The translations under genes and the position numbers were made by a program. From positions 2,053,501-2,117,500 of the forward strand of contig NC_085882.1 of the NCBI RefSeq assembly GCF_035222275.1: DNA of 64,000 nt, written 5' to 3'. Within the stretch, counting starts at the first letter, position 1. Each line of letters opens with the position of its first letter. This document shows positions 23,691 to 34,900 of the stretch, piece after piece. The stretch comes from Podospora bellae-mahoneyi. Lineage: Eukaryota; Ascomycota; Sordariomycetes; Sordariales; Podosporaceae. The notes beneath the pieces are model-generated. The model had not been told where the DNA came from, made no database searches, and worked only from the letters and a program-made list of their open reading frames with translations.

Positions 23691-24388
23691 TTCTGGTGGC
23701 AGAGCCTGTCCCTCATGAATTCAGGTGTCGAAACCCGACTCTGGAGTCACCTTAACGGTGGTCCATGGCCCGCGACGCGCCCAAAAGCTCGCGAAAAGAG
23801 AGGGACAAACATAAAGGTCCTCTCCATCTTCCCCAGTTTATCACGCCCTTGTTACTAGCCTCTCCTGATTGGCTGCATCAAGGGTCAGTTGGGAAAACTT
23901 CCACTCCTTTCGGGTTAGGGTTGAGGCTGAGAAGGGGGCTGTCCCAAGCAAGTGGCTTGCTCTGCGTGCTCTAACCACCGTGCCTGGATGAGTCATTGGT
24001 CTGGGGAATACAAGGAGGCTCCGACTAGGTTGGGACCTGTAGTGATTATACAATGCAGGTACAATATGGTACGTGGTCAATTCACACAGTCTACCTACAC
24101 TTCAATTCGTACAGTCTAAAGTTCAGTTCACACGTGCGGGATTACTACAGTATATCTAGTGGCTATGGTGACATCACATTTGATGGTCAGTTCTAGGCCT
24201 CCTCATACCAGGAATCACTTTATCGAGCTTATCTTGAAGCGCGGATTACTTTGGGTATCTCAGTTTATAATTGGCCTGTCTAAGCTTTTGTTAACCCTGA
24301 TCCGAGCTATCAACTTGCCCTCCTTGGAAATCTTGTCGCTAGCCATCCACCCATTCAGTTCCTCCGGTTTAAGCTTCAGTCTTCTTTG
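23691..24388. other. Gene-poor stretch, no gene recognised
   Basis: About 0.7 kb between two minus-strand remnants. It contains one GGGTTAGGG near 23911-23920, too short to be telomeric sequence. No gene is seen. Confidence 0.35.
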
Positions 24389-25262
24389 TTAAGCTGCCGA
24401 TCGTCGAAACTGGACTCCATAAGGTTTGCCTTTGCTGATTGTGCACATTACGGTTCCAGACTGGCATTTGCGATTGGAGTTGGCTTGGTTGTTGTTGGGG
24501 TAGGTGTAGGCTTTGTTCTCGCAGGGCTTGAACTACTCGGGGCCTGAAGTCGCAGCCCCGTTCTCTCTGAAAGGGTGTATACAAGGCCCTTGGCCGTTTT
24601 CCTCAGGGCAGAGCTTCCCCTGTAGCCAGAGATTGTCGTTACAGCCGGCAATCTCAACATCATTGCGATGGCACATGATAGGGAAGTTGAATCCGCCGAC
24701 ATACGAGACGTTGGTGTCGCCCCCTCCAAAAGCCAAGCCTTGTTTCTCCAGGGAGAGTTCCCACACGACTCTCCCGCCCATTCATGATTTTGCCCGCTTC
24801 CATAACAGCGATGTGGCCCGAGTAGTTGGTACGGAGTCTAATCTGTCCTCTCTCTCCATTAGCCAACTGACCAGGAGCAGGCTGCCCATCTACCAGATCA
24901 GGCACAGGGGGCTTTCCGGAATCAAAATTGTGTTCGTTCTTGGTGTGCATAGTCTGGAGGGCCTTCTCAGCCTTGTTCTCTCAGACAATCGTCCAGAAGC
25001 CACCGTCGGGAAGAGGAATGACGGTTGCCGTTACTGCCGGGTCAAGGGTGCGGTTGTCGTCCAAAGCGCCGCCGCTTGCTGTGCCCAAACCCATACAATC
25101 AGCACCCACAATGCCGGAGAACTTGGGAGCGGCCATGGTGACTGAAGTAGCGAATGTGGTGATGGGCATAGGAAAGAAAGGGTTGGTGGCATCTTCCTTG
25201 CCCTGGATGCCTGAGAACTTGGGGCCAGTCGTGGTGAGCAGCAGCAAAGTGGGCTGCTTGAT
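24389..25262 (-). pseudogene. Thaumatin/osmotin-like secreted protein, broken
   Basis: On the minus strand a protein-like frame runs from about 25262 with blocks such as CMGLGTASGGALDDNRTLDP, VIPLPDGGFWTIV and LANGERGQIRLRTNYSGHIA. After a frame change near 24780 it continues through VSYVGGFNFPIMCHRNDVEI and AGCNDNLWLQGKLCPEENGQ to FKPCENKAYTYP and a final stop at 24391-24389. The DVSYVDGF-P-x-x-C pattern, the spaced cysteines and the C-terminal Tyr-Thr-Tyr-Pro block resemble fungal thaumatin/osmotin-like secreted proteins. Breaks seen are an in-frame TGA (24983-24981), the frame change and an in-frame TAG (24535-24533). Both stops are one transition from CGA and CAG. No signal peptide is preserved, so the 5' end is lost or in an unseen exon. 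The decay call is firmer than the family call. Confidence 0.55.
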
Positions 25263-26269
25263 GTGAAAAGCAGGGTCAGAGAATTCTTTTCCGCGCGCGG
25301 TTTAAAAACAACCAGACGACGCTCATCATGGAAAGTGTCAATCCGGGATTGTTAACTGCCAGATTCTTCCCAAGCAAAGCACAACTTGAGGAGAGGAAAT
25401 TTATTTTGGCTTGGAGTCAGGAGCATCGCAGTTGGGAGATGGATGATTAGATGGTTGCCACAATAGCTTACTTATGGAAGTCAAAAGTTTCCCTTGATTG
25501 TTGGGTCTTGAGCACTCCTTTCCTGTTTTTACTCGGTTGATCAGCTTCCGCTACACGTTTAGATTTCATATATATTTTCTCTACTCACATATCCACAGTT
25601 ATCTGCTTACCTACCTTAGAGACTTACCTTCACACATTCATACTTTATTTTACACAAGAGAAAGTAGGTAACGGAGAAGCTGGTGGGACCGCTACGAACC
25701 AACAACCACTGCCCAACACAAAGTTTGGACAGGCTTCCGAGGTCATCACCGGATACATTGGAATTCAGGGCGTCCCAAGATGGTTCACACAGCTCAGCAT
25801 CGATAATGAATCAACAGACAGTCTTCATAGCTGTCCACCAAGTTCACCAACCAGCTGCCTCCGGACATGTGTGGATCTCTGGGGCGCGATGGGTGTGTTG
25901 TAGCCAAGGCGGGTGTCATTCAACCCAATTCTCCTTCTCCTTTCTTAATCTGGCACCATAGCCACCCCCACACATGTTGTATATACGACTTTTCTTGTGG
26001 GGCACCTACAAAGGGCCTGCTTTTCACCAGACCTACACCTGACTTGCTCTTAAGGCTGGGTTTGCTTACTGTTTACTTTTACTCCGAACAACTAACAACA
26101 ACCGACTGTAATATCAATTTGTCAACTAATTTCCCTGCCTTTTTGGCCTCTCTTTCGCGGGCAGTGACTTCACTAGGCCACCGCCCTACATTTCCCTTTC
26201 ACATACCTGATCTAGCAACCTTACCTTTCGCCAATCTCATCCCAGCCTCCTACCCACACCTAGGCTGTG
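25263..26269. other. Gene-poor stretch, no gene recognised
   Basis: One kilobase with AT-rich patches (25570-25640) and short unrecognised frames. It is the likely upstream region of both the minus-strand remnant and the plus-strand coding-like exon that follows. Confidence 0.35.
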
Positions 26270-26524
26270 AGGAGCTCCCCTCCTATCGTTGGCCCTGGAG
26301 CGCACCATCATCGCCACGACCGTCTCAAATTTTACGACGAGTTCAACCCTCTCGGCGATGCTGGTCGGTATGGATCCTCCTACACGCCGACAACAGCCTG
26401 CGCCCACCTGGTTTCCGTCCGCATTCACAAGTTCTACAACAAGAACCTGTACCTGTGGTATGTGACCTCTAAGTTCCTCCCCTTCACTTCAACACGTTAC
26501 TGACTATACTCCAGGACAAAATAG
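26270..26524 (+). other. Coding-like terminal exons of an unrecognised gene or remnant
   Basis: About 26290-26457 has strong fungal coding bias (mostly C-ending codons), reading DRLKFYDEFNPLGDAGRYG and CAHLVSVRIHKFYNKNLYLW. It ends at a textbook intron, 26458-26514 (GTATGT donor, TACTGAC branch, CCAG acceptor), after which the frame adds Thr-Lys and stops at 26522-26524. No in-frame ATG precedes it, since a TAG lies at 26261-26263, so an upstream exon is missing. Another coding-like segment lies at 26958-27104 in a different frame (HTERLLFVNRIPNGNMSLQV). The product is not recognised. It is either a small multi-exon gene or another decayed one. Confidence 0.3.
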
Positions 26525-27104
26525 TCGGCTATCGTTACACGGCGCGCTCCCTCCTCTCCCTACCTTCACCCTCCCTCGTGTGCCGTCCGTCTGGTCAATT
26601 AAACAACCACCTACCCACTCACCCCTTCACACCAACAAAAGTGCGCCATGACCGACCCAGTGCGAACCCCTCATTCGTCATGGTCAGACCTGCTTCAGAT
26701 GCAGGAAGATGACCACGGATTGGCATGAGGCACCGTCGTGGGAAGGAAGCCTCGGGACGCACGATCAAGGTTTTCCCCCTCCCGAGGGCATTGACCTCGA
26801 ACACCCGCCGCCGCACGCTTGACTTCTGCCCTGCGACGAGCAGCACAAAAAGACGGAGATGCCCGGGTCTGCCGCCAAGAGCGGCCAAACCGGGGGTCAA
26901 CGGAGAGAAGTCATGTTACCTCTTGTCCAGGGAGCCAGATCTACCTACCAGTGTCGTGATGCTGAACGGCCTGGGATCGTTTTTTCGCCAATCTCGCCAA
27001 GACCACACAGAGCGGTTGCTCTTTGTGAACCGGATCCCCAACGGCAATATGTCTCTCCAGGTCGAGGACATCAGCGTCGATGACATGAATGCTTGGACTT
27101 GTAC

Positions 27105-28467
27105 CTTGGTTTTTTTTTTTTTTTCTTGGAACGAATGCTTCCAGAACATTACGTGCGCCGTGGTGGTGATGGGGATGATGGGGCTCATCTCATGTAAGGG
27201 GTAAAGTAAATAATGAATGTGGAGTTAGTTGGCGGGGCAATGGAAAACGACGTGAGGGTTGGGGTTTTGTGATATTGGGGTTGTAGCATTGGCGAAGGGT
27301 GCAGAGCTAGTGTAATGAGATTATTGTATGCGATTTAAGATATACATGAGGGAGGGATAGAGCTTGCGCAGATATACCTCGGATGGTGAGAATAGTGAAT
27401 TTAAAACATGTACGAGTTTTGGCGGTCCGGTTGTGATCATGCAGTGTTCCTACATCCTCCTGGCTTTGACAGCATCATCTGGATACTCGCCCGTGGAAAC
27501 AAGTAAGTTATCTTAAGGGCTTCATGAAAACCTATGTTTGATAGGACATCCAAAAGATTTGCCCTTGACATTGTGTACCACGTGGATGGGCCTGGTCGTC
27601 GACTGTCTCCGGACACGATAGGAGAGCTCTTAAATTTTAGATTCTCTTGGTTGCTGTGTTGTTCTTGGGCAAGCAAGACCTATTCTCAAAGATCCGCTTC
27701 ACATGCATTCCAAACCAATTCCGCAATCACAACAAAATATGAGGCAAAAGAGACATCATCCGCCATGATTCAAGCGATATGCAGGAACCAAAAACTCACT
27801 CATTACCCACCCACCTCTTCAAGACCCCTTGCATTGCGGCTGCACAATCTGAGACATCTTAGACACCTCATCCAGCCTCCCGCTCGCCACCTCCGGACCG
27901 TTTTCTCCTTCCGTCGGCATCTCAACTCAAAGTCTCACACCCACGCTTCATGCATGCCGACGCAAACAATATCAAAATGTAATGAACCGATTTCATAACC
28001 ATCTATTTCATCCCATCTATCCTTTCCAAATATATATACAATTGAAATCCAGACCAAAAAAAAAAAAAACTATCTCTGCCTGGTAGTAAACAAAACAGGA
28101 CACAAACAAACAGTTTTCTTTTCTCTCCGTCACCCTCCCTAACCCAACAGAAAAAAACAAAAGAAATAGTCAACGATGCCGTATGAACAAACGAACATGA
28201 AAAAAAGAGTGATTGCTTCGAACAAGACGACCAGGCCGTGAAGATGAAAGATCCATATCCAGATTTGTCGAGTTTGATAATTGTGTCAAAAAAGGGTAGA
28301 GAAAAAAAGGATAAAGCTGTTGCTGCCGCCCCTTACATGACTAAGAGGAAGACAAAAGAAATTGGGGTATCGGGTATCATCAGTCGCTGCTTGTCGCCAT
28401 GAACTAAGTGTAGTACAATGGTTGTACACCCGACCTGCCAGCCACTTGAAGATTAAGTTTGCCGGGC
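27105..28467. other. Intergenic, CAP20-like gene 3' flank
   Basis: A poly-T run (27110-27123) and a poly-A run (28057-28068) flank a stretch of short unrecognised frames. The part from 28000 on is probably 3' flank of the minus-strand gene that ends at 28468. Confidence 0.4.
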
Positions 28468-29119
28468 CTAGTTGGCGCTGGCGGGTCTCTGAGCGGGCCT
28501 CTGAGCGCCCGTCTTGCCTTCCTCCTCTTCCTTCTTGTGGATGATGTAATCCCCGGCGTTGATGGCTGTCTCACCGATGAGGTAGAAGGTCGTGGCGACA
28601 ACGGCCGTGGGGTAGGCGGTCCAGGAGTCGCCGCAGCTTTGCTTCTTGGTCTCAAAGATGGAGAGAACGTATTCCTTCACGGAGCGGCCGGCGTGATAAG
28701 GAGAGAAGATCATCTGTTTGGTTCCCTCGACGATCTCGCCCGGCTGCTTCTTCACGACAGGGAACTTCTCCTCGATGACCTCGAGGGTCTTGTCGCCGAC
28801 GCTGTCGACTCGTTCCACGTAGGGGGCGACGAATGAGTAAGGGCCGGCGAGGTAGGGGAATACGTTCTGGGCGAGGGATTGGTAGACACCATTGCTGAGG
28901 TCAACGGCCTTGGAGCCGACGGAAGTCGATTTGACTGTTCTCACACCATCTTGGACGCAGGGGTATGTGAGAAGGTGCTGTTGAACATGGGGGTAAGCTG
29001 CTTGTTGAAGGATTGGGAGAGGAGATGGTGTTATCAGAACATACCCTGATGGTAGCGGAGTGAGGGGAGTCGCCGTTCACTACGTTGGAGGTAGGCATCT
29101 TGTAGACCTTGTGCGGCAT
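28468..29119 (-). CDS. CAP20 / perilipin-like lipid-droplet protein
   Basis: Exons 29119-29045 and 28977-28468 give 194 residues. The 67-nt intron (donor GTATGT, acceptor ACAG) joins ...SPHSATIR to HLLTYPCVQDGVRTVKS, restoring the N-terminal block of the family. Conserved features are YPYLAGPYSF-type sequence (VFPYLAGPYSFVAPYVERVD), DSVGDKTLEVIEEKFPVVKK and an amphipathic segment, then a Lys/Glu tail. The family includes Colletotrichum CAP20, a virulence protein of the appressorium, and Metarhizium MPL1, a perilipin-like coat protein of lipid droplets. The length matches (about 180-200). The likely role here is control of lipid storage and mobilisation; involvement in infection cannot be inferred from sequence. 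A second ATG at 29098 is an alternative start. Confidence 0.88.
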
Positions 29120-31933
29120 GTTAGAACTGACGAAAGAGTGGAATGAACAAGGAGTGAAGCAAGAGGAAGATGAATGGAAGAGGGATCTACCTGAAATATA
29201 TACCTGGGCGGGGGCAATGGCAATGATGGAAGGCGAGGAAGAAAAGGTGAGAGATTGTGGTGGAAAAGGAGGAATGCCGTGATGGAATGCCAGGAAAGTA
29301 GTATTTCATGTGACAGGCGGGCGCACCAAGTTCACCGTTTGGACCCAAACTTTTTCTTTCATGGACCCGGCCGTCCAAGCGGTCCAAGTTGGTCCAGTTC
29401 CTAATTCATCTTTATCGCCAGCGTGTGACGGGACTGTCGAACTAACCACTAAGACGAGGCATAGCACACCCCTCCCCCAGCTCTCTTATCGACCCCACTT
29501 TTTCACGACCCCACCATCAATCACCCACCACGCTTTTTGCCTGGCATGTGAAAAAGCACTACAAACACACACAGCCTTGGCCGTTGCTTTTCAACAGCCT
29601 GGGGAAATCTCCCGACATGCTGGTCTCAGATTGACAGGGACAATTGGGATATTGCTTGGTTAGTGTGCAGATTGCTAGTAGACAAAGAGCATCAGAGACA
29701 TCATCTTCCTCCTGCGGTTCTGTCCTCTCTGATAAGCTTGATTGATGATGCAGCCAGCTTGCAGCTTCCTGGGTTGGTTACACATCCCTCAGGCTGAGGT
29801 AACCGCCCTGATCCCACATCCGACGGCGGCAGTCCCCCTGTTGTGGCGCAAGCGTTGTCCGATGTCAGATACCGAGCCGTTGCCAGCCCAATCCGAGTCC
29901 GTCTCACAAACCTATCGACACCATGCCATGGGATCTCTTTCGATCGCCCACGTCTTCTTTACAACCATTAACTTGACCGAGGCAGTTTGTTCGAGTCAAG
30001 CTCAACCTCCGACAGATGCCTCAACAAACTCCGGAAGGCCCGTCTGCAAAGCAACTTGGTGTGGCGTCGAGCTGCGCAAACCAACAAAGTGGCATGTTTC
30101 TGCAACCTCACTTTGCCTGTAGGGTGACATGCATCGTATGCATCACCAAACCATGTCAGTGGCACCGGAAAAACCAGTCCAAAGGACCCAAGTAACCAGG
30201 AACCCGCTTCCGGTTTAGCCCAGGACCCGCTGATCCTCCAGACCCTTGTCAGTCTCTCGATCACATGTAAGTCAACCACCTCCCTCAGAACAACCCACGT
30301 TCTCGAACAGCGAAACGCTATTTTTTTTCTTTTTTCTTTTTCCCAGCTTCACACGAGGGATTCAGCGCAAGCAGCTGCATCGCCCGACTCGTTGGCGCCA
30401 CTCCCCCTGGGTTGAAACTCAATTCCCGTCCCTCCAAAAGATCACCAACGTCATTGACCATCAATAAATCTCAGTGTAGCATATTATTCTTTATGCTTGG
30501 TGTTCCAGAAATATGGAACCCCAATTCGACAATAATCAACGCAAACGTCAAAGACTGTAATAGACAAAGTCATGTCAAGAGGCCATCCAGATCAGGAAGA
30601 ACCATGGCCCAGCCAAGCTCAACTCGGTTCCCGCCGAAGGGAGCTATGACGGCAATTACGTACTCACCTCGCAATCACCATCAATAGCTCTCTTCCAGAG
30701 GCAACATCCTCATCCAGGACTTTGACCTCTCGAGATCACCAAACAAATCAAGACGCCACGCCTGAATGAACGAATTGTGCATTCGCCCTCGTCCCTGACC
30801 CACCCACGCCGCGGCAGCTTCCTTCCCGATAGCTAAACCCGGTCGGTGATCCGATAACGCTGAACAAGGGCCAAAAAAAGTCCAACCCCTCCCTGGCAGG
30901 CCAAGACCGCTCCAAGCCGCGATGTGTCGGTATGCCCCTTGCTTGAGAGGTGAGTCCAAGAGGTGATTATCTTTTTTGACAGGTGGAGCTTTTCTGTGCT
31001 TGGGTTTCATGAGGCTCTCGATGCAGAGAGGCTTAGAGCCGGCAGTTATTTCCATGTTCCGTAACCAGCAAGGAAAATCGCGAGGCTTTGATGAATGAGC
31101 TGATCAATTTACAATATATGAGAACGATCGTTTTCGTGGATGAGGCAGTCATCTTGATAGTCTGCTTGGGGGCTGTAGCTATGCTCACCAGAACTTAATC
31201 AGCACCATGTTTTAGCTCTCTCGTGGCCCACAATCTCACTCACAACTAGCAGACCCATAAACATATCGGCAAGCTCCCAAGGACTTACCTGAAAGCCCTC
31301 GTCGCATCAGACCCTTCTTCATGTTGCCTCGCACCTTCCCCCTCCCCACCATGGCCCCTTCCCTCCCACCATAGAACCTTCCCTCACCAGTAGAAGCACC
31401 TTCCTCCCGTCTCAAGAATACCCCAATCGTACCTTCCTCACTCCATCCATCATCACTCCTTCCATATCTTTCACTCATGGCTCCTTCCATACAGTTTCAT
31501 GTTCCCTGTTTAAACATTTCTTCTCGGTTGTGCGTCTGAACTCGTAAGATCACGTCAAATCATCACAGCAAAACACCGGATGCAAACCAGCACATCCAAC
31601 TCAACACGCAGAAGCCATAGCTCTCCTCTTCAGCGTTCATATCTTGTCTGTATGTCTATATCTCCTCTCTTTACAACAACACACATAGTATTGCCACCAG
31701 GGGGTATCAACCACAACAAGAAAGAAAAAAGCCACCTCTACACCCTCTCCCATGTCCCTCCAGCAGCCAATCTTCTCTTTCCTTTCCCTAAACTCCTCCC
31801 CCACCCCCCAAAAAAACGGATATGATGCTACTCTTCAATCTTCCCACCGCCAAAAAAAAAAATAACCCTCAACAAAAGGAAATGCCGTCCCGGCTATGCT
31901 ATGCTGTGCTGTATGCTGTTGTATCATAACTCA
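29120..31933. other. Gene-poor stretch, no gene recognised
   Basis: This 2.8-kb stretch holds the promoter of the CAP20-like gene (which lies to its left on minus) and, from about 31250 to 31930, a strongly pyrimidine-rich segment that is the 3' flank of the TBC gene on minus. The middle has only short frames without recognisable domains. Confidence 0.4.
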
Positions 31934-34900
31934 TCACCCACCACCACCACCACCACCACCACCACTCGATATCCCCACCAACCCCTCCACACTCAACAAC
32001 CCATCACTCCCACTCACACTCCTACCCCCCAGTCCCCCCCTTTCAGGTCCAAACATGGGACTAGGACAAGCACTGCCCACCCTGCTCAAACTCCCCATCC
32101 CGCTCGGCGTCGTAGCCCCACTGGCCATCTCCCCACTCACCACAGCGGGTACCGCACCCGCCTTGTTACTACCACCACCACCACCACCACTCCCCCCCAA
32201 AACCAAAAGACTGCTCTCCTTCTTCAGAGCCCTCGGCCTGTTATTATTCCCCCCCTTGCCATGCACCTTATCTTGCTGTTGAACCCTCCTCCGCTCCGCC
32301 AACCTCTCCTCCCTCAACCGAACCTGCTCCCTCTCCAGCTCAATCGCCCTCCCCCTCCTCGCTTCAATATCCTCCTTCTTCACCAACCTTCTCAACCCCT
32401 CGCTCGCCTGCACCAAGCCGTCAATAGAAATAGCATGGTTCGTCATCTGATGGTTAATGTACGTGTACACCCCCGCCGGGCTCCCACACCCCAAAAGCTG
32501 GCCCTCGTTCAGCTTCAGCAGCGCGAGCGCCACCTGGAACAGAAACGCGCCCCCGTCGTGCGGCGTGCAGAGCACCACGTCCCAGACCCTGAACAGCGCT
32601 TCTGCGGACAGGCAGTCGGTAAAGATGGAGAGGAACCACTGAAACGTCATCGTCTCGAGGTCGATGCCCAGGTCGTCAAAGTGCGCCGACAGCTTCGGCA
32701 ACACTTCGGAGACATACTGGCGGAGGACGACCTGGTCTGCCCTCGACGCAAGCAGCGAGTGGTCAAAGTACCCCGACGGGAGGATCTGCTCGACCGTGGC
32801 GACGAGGATCCAAAACGCGTCTTCTGACGAGGGAGTGATAAGTAAAAGATTGGCAACGACGAGGTTCATCCCCTGGCAGTACCCCACGTCCGGGTTGCGG
32901 CGCGAGTAGGCTAGCAGAACCTCGTGCAGCTTGCCCACTCCGGGCCCTTTGCGGAAGAATATATTGTCGGTGAGGGTGCGCGTGATGTCGGCTTTGATCT
33001 GAGCGACGACTTGGGGGTCGTCTTCCTCTCCGGGGCGGCTGACCAAATCCTCGTAGTATCCAGGTATGCGCAGTGCTTTTGCGCCGGAGCACTCTGACCA
33101 GATCTTGGCTCTCATGGCCACGGGGATGCCGCCCAGCAAGAGCGAGCGGAATTCGGTTGCTTTTGCCCTGCCGACTTTGCCTTGGACGCCGAGGCTGGCG
33201 ACGCCGATGAGCTCCCCGTCTCCGAGGCGAGTTTCCGGCATGACGGCCGTGGCTCGTTGGAATCTGGCTTCTGCTGCTGCTGCGGCGGCGGCGGCGGCAG
33301 CTTCGCCGTCCCGCTTCCTCTCGGCGCGGACCTTTCGAAGAAACTCGTTCCAGCGGACTGTCCTTTCCCTCTGAAGCGAATCATGCAGCCTGTTCAGATT
33401 CTCCAACAGCAACCTCACCGGCTCGGCATCCTCCTTCGCCGGGGTCGTGGATCCAGGAGGCGTCCCCCCATCCTCTTCTTCAACCCCTGCCGGGGCAGAC
33501 ACCGAGGAGCTCAAGACCGAACTAACCACCGGCTCCTGGTGCTCCTCCATGATCGGCGCGATCGACACCGTCGTCGTGGTAGCACTAGGCAAAAACCCCC
33601 TCTCCTCCGACATGATGCTCGGCGAATGCCCCGGCGACTTTGGTGGTGGCACCTCCCCTCCCTCCAAAACCTCGAACCCCTGCGCGCTGATCAGCGGCGT
33701 GTGCGAGAGCAACTCAGTCGGAAACGTCGCAATCTTGAGGTAATCCTGCCACCTCTTCGGCTTCGCGTTCTCCTCGTTCCCGCCTCCCCCTCTCACTTGC
33801 TCCTCGGTCGTGGTCCCCGAGCACGGCGTGTCCGGCCTCCCGCTCTCGCTCAAGACGTCCCACCTCCCACTACTCGCCCCGTCATCATCCCCCGCCATTA
33901 CCGGACTCATCCCTCCCCGTCCATTAGTCAACATTTCCGTCCTACTCCCCCTCTTCCCCTGCTTCGCCATCTGCGCCGCCTCCCTCTGCCTCTTTTTCCG
34001 TCTCTGGTCGTAAATAAACCCAAACCGATCGGTCAGATACTCCGACCCGACAAAGTTATTGTAGATGTGCGTCAGCGTAGGCGGCTGAGCCTCGGGTGGG
34101 AGGATCGTGTCCATCTCGACAGGTCCATAGCTCTGATGTCGTAATATCGCAGCCTTTCCCGGGCTCGCCCCCATGGTGTCCCATCGTTCGGGAACTTGTC
34201 CTCTGGCGGGGATATCCATCGGTCTGGTGCTCCCACCGGCAGTCGTTCGTCTCATTTGCATGAGCGCCTTTGGCCCGCCGGCCTGCGCCGACACGGCCCG
34301 GTTAGAAGCCGTAGTCTTCGTACTGGAAGCGCTCGATCCCCTGAGCGGACCCCCCGCCTGCGCAGCAGCAGCGCTGCTAGCACGGCCCCTGCCTTCGTTA
34401 TCCCTATTCCCCGCTGCGCCGCCAGCAACAAGCCTCAACGCCATGCTCGCCAGAGAAGGCTTCCTCGCCGCATGAGCAGAACTCACACTTGAAGCCCTAC
34501 TGGAGGTTTGTTGTGCTTGCTCCTCCTGCTGTTCCGCTGGTGGTTTAAACCAATCCTCGGGCATCGACTGCCTCGCCCCTCCTTTCACTGCCGTCGTCTC
34601 CCCCTTCCCATCCCCCTTGCTAGTACCCGTCCCACCCCACAAATACTCCTTCCACCCCCTCCCCGTCCCCTTTTGCTGCTGCTGCTGCTGTCCAGTATTT
34701 GCACCCCGCTCTTTGACCACCCTCCCCTTTATCGTCGCATCAAGCCTCACATCCCCCTCCAGCGCGTCCCCGATCAAATCCTCCAGCTCCTCGCCACTTC
34801 CTTGTCGTCTCTGGCTCCTCCCTTCCTCAAGCAGCACCCTCAGCCGGGTCTCGAGATCAAGATTGGAGAGCCCACACTCGAGAATGATTTTTCTGAGAGC

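Noticed and set aside
23720-23745. tRNA B-box-like GGGTTTCGACACC on minus
   Set aside because: No matching A box and no cloverleaf could be drawn upstream.
23911-23920. Telomere-like GGGTTAGGG
   Set aside because: Only about one and a half units, with no tandem array.
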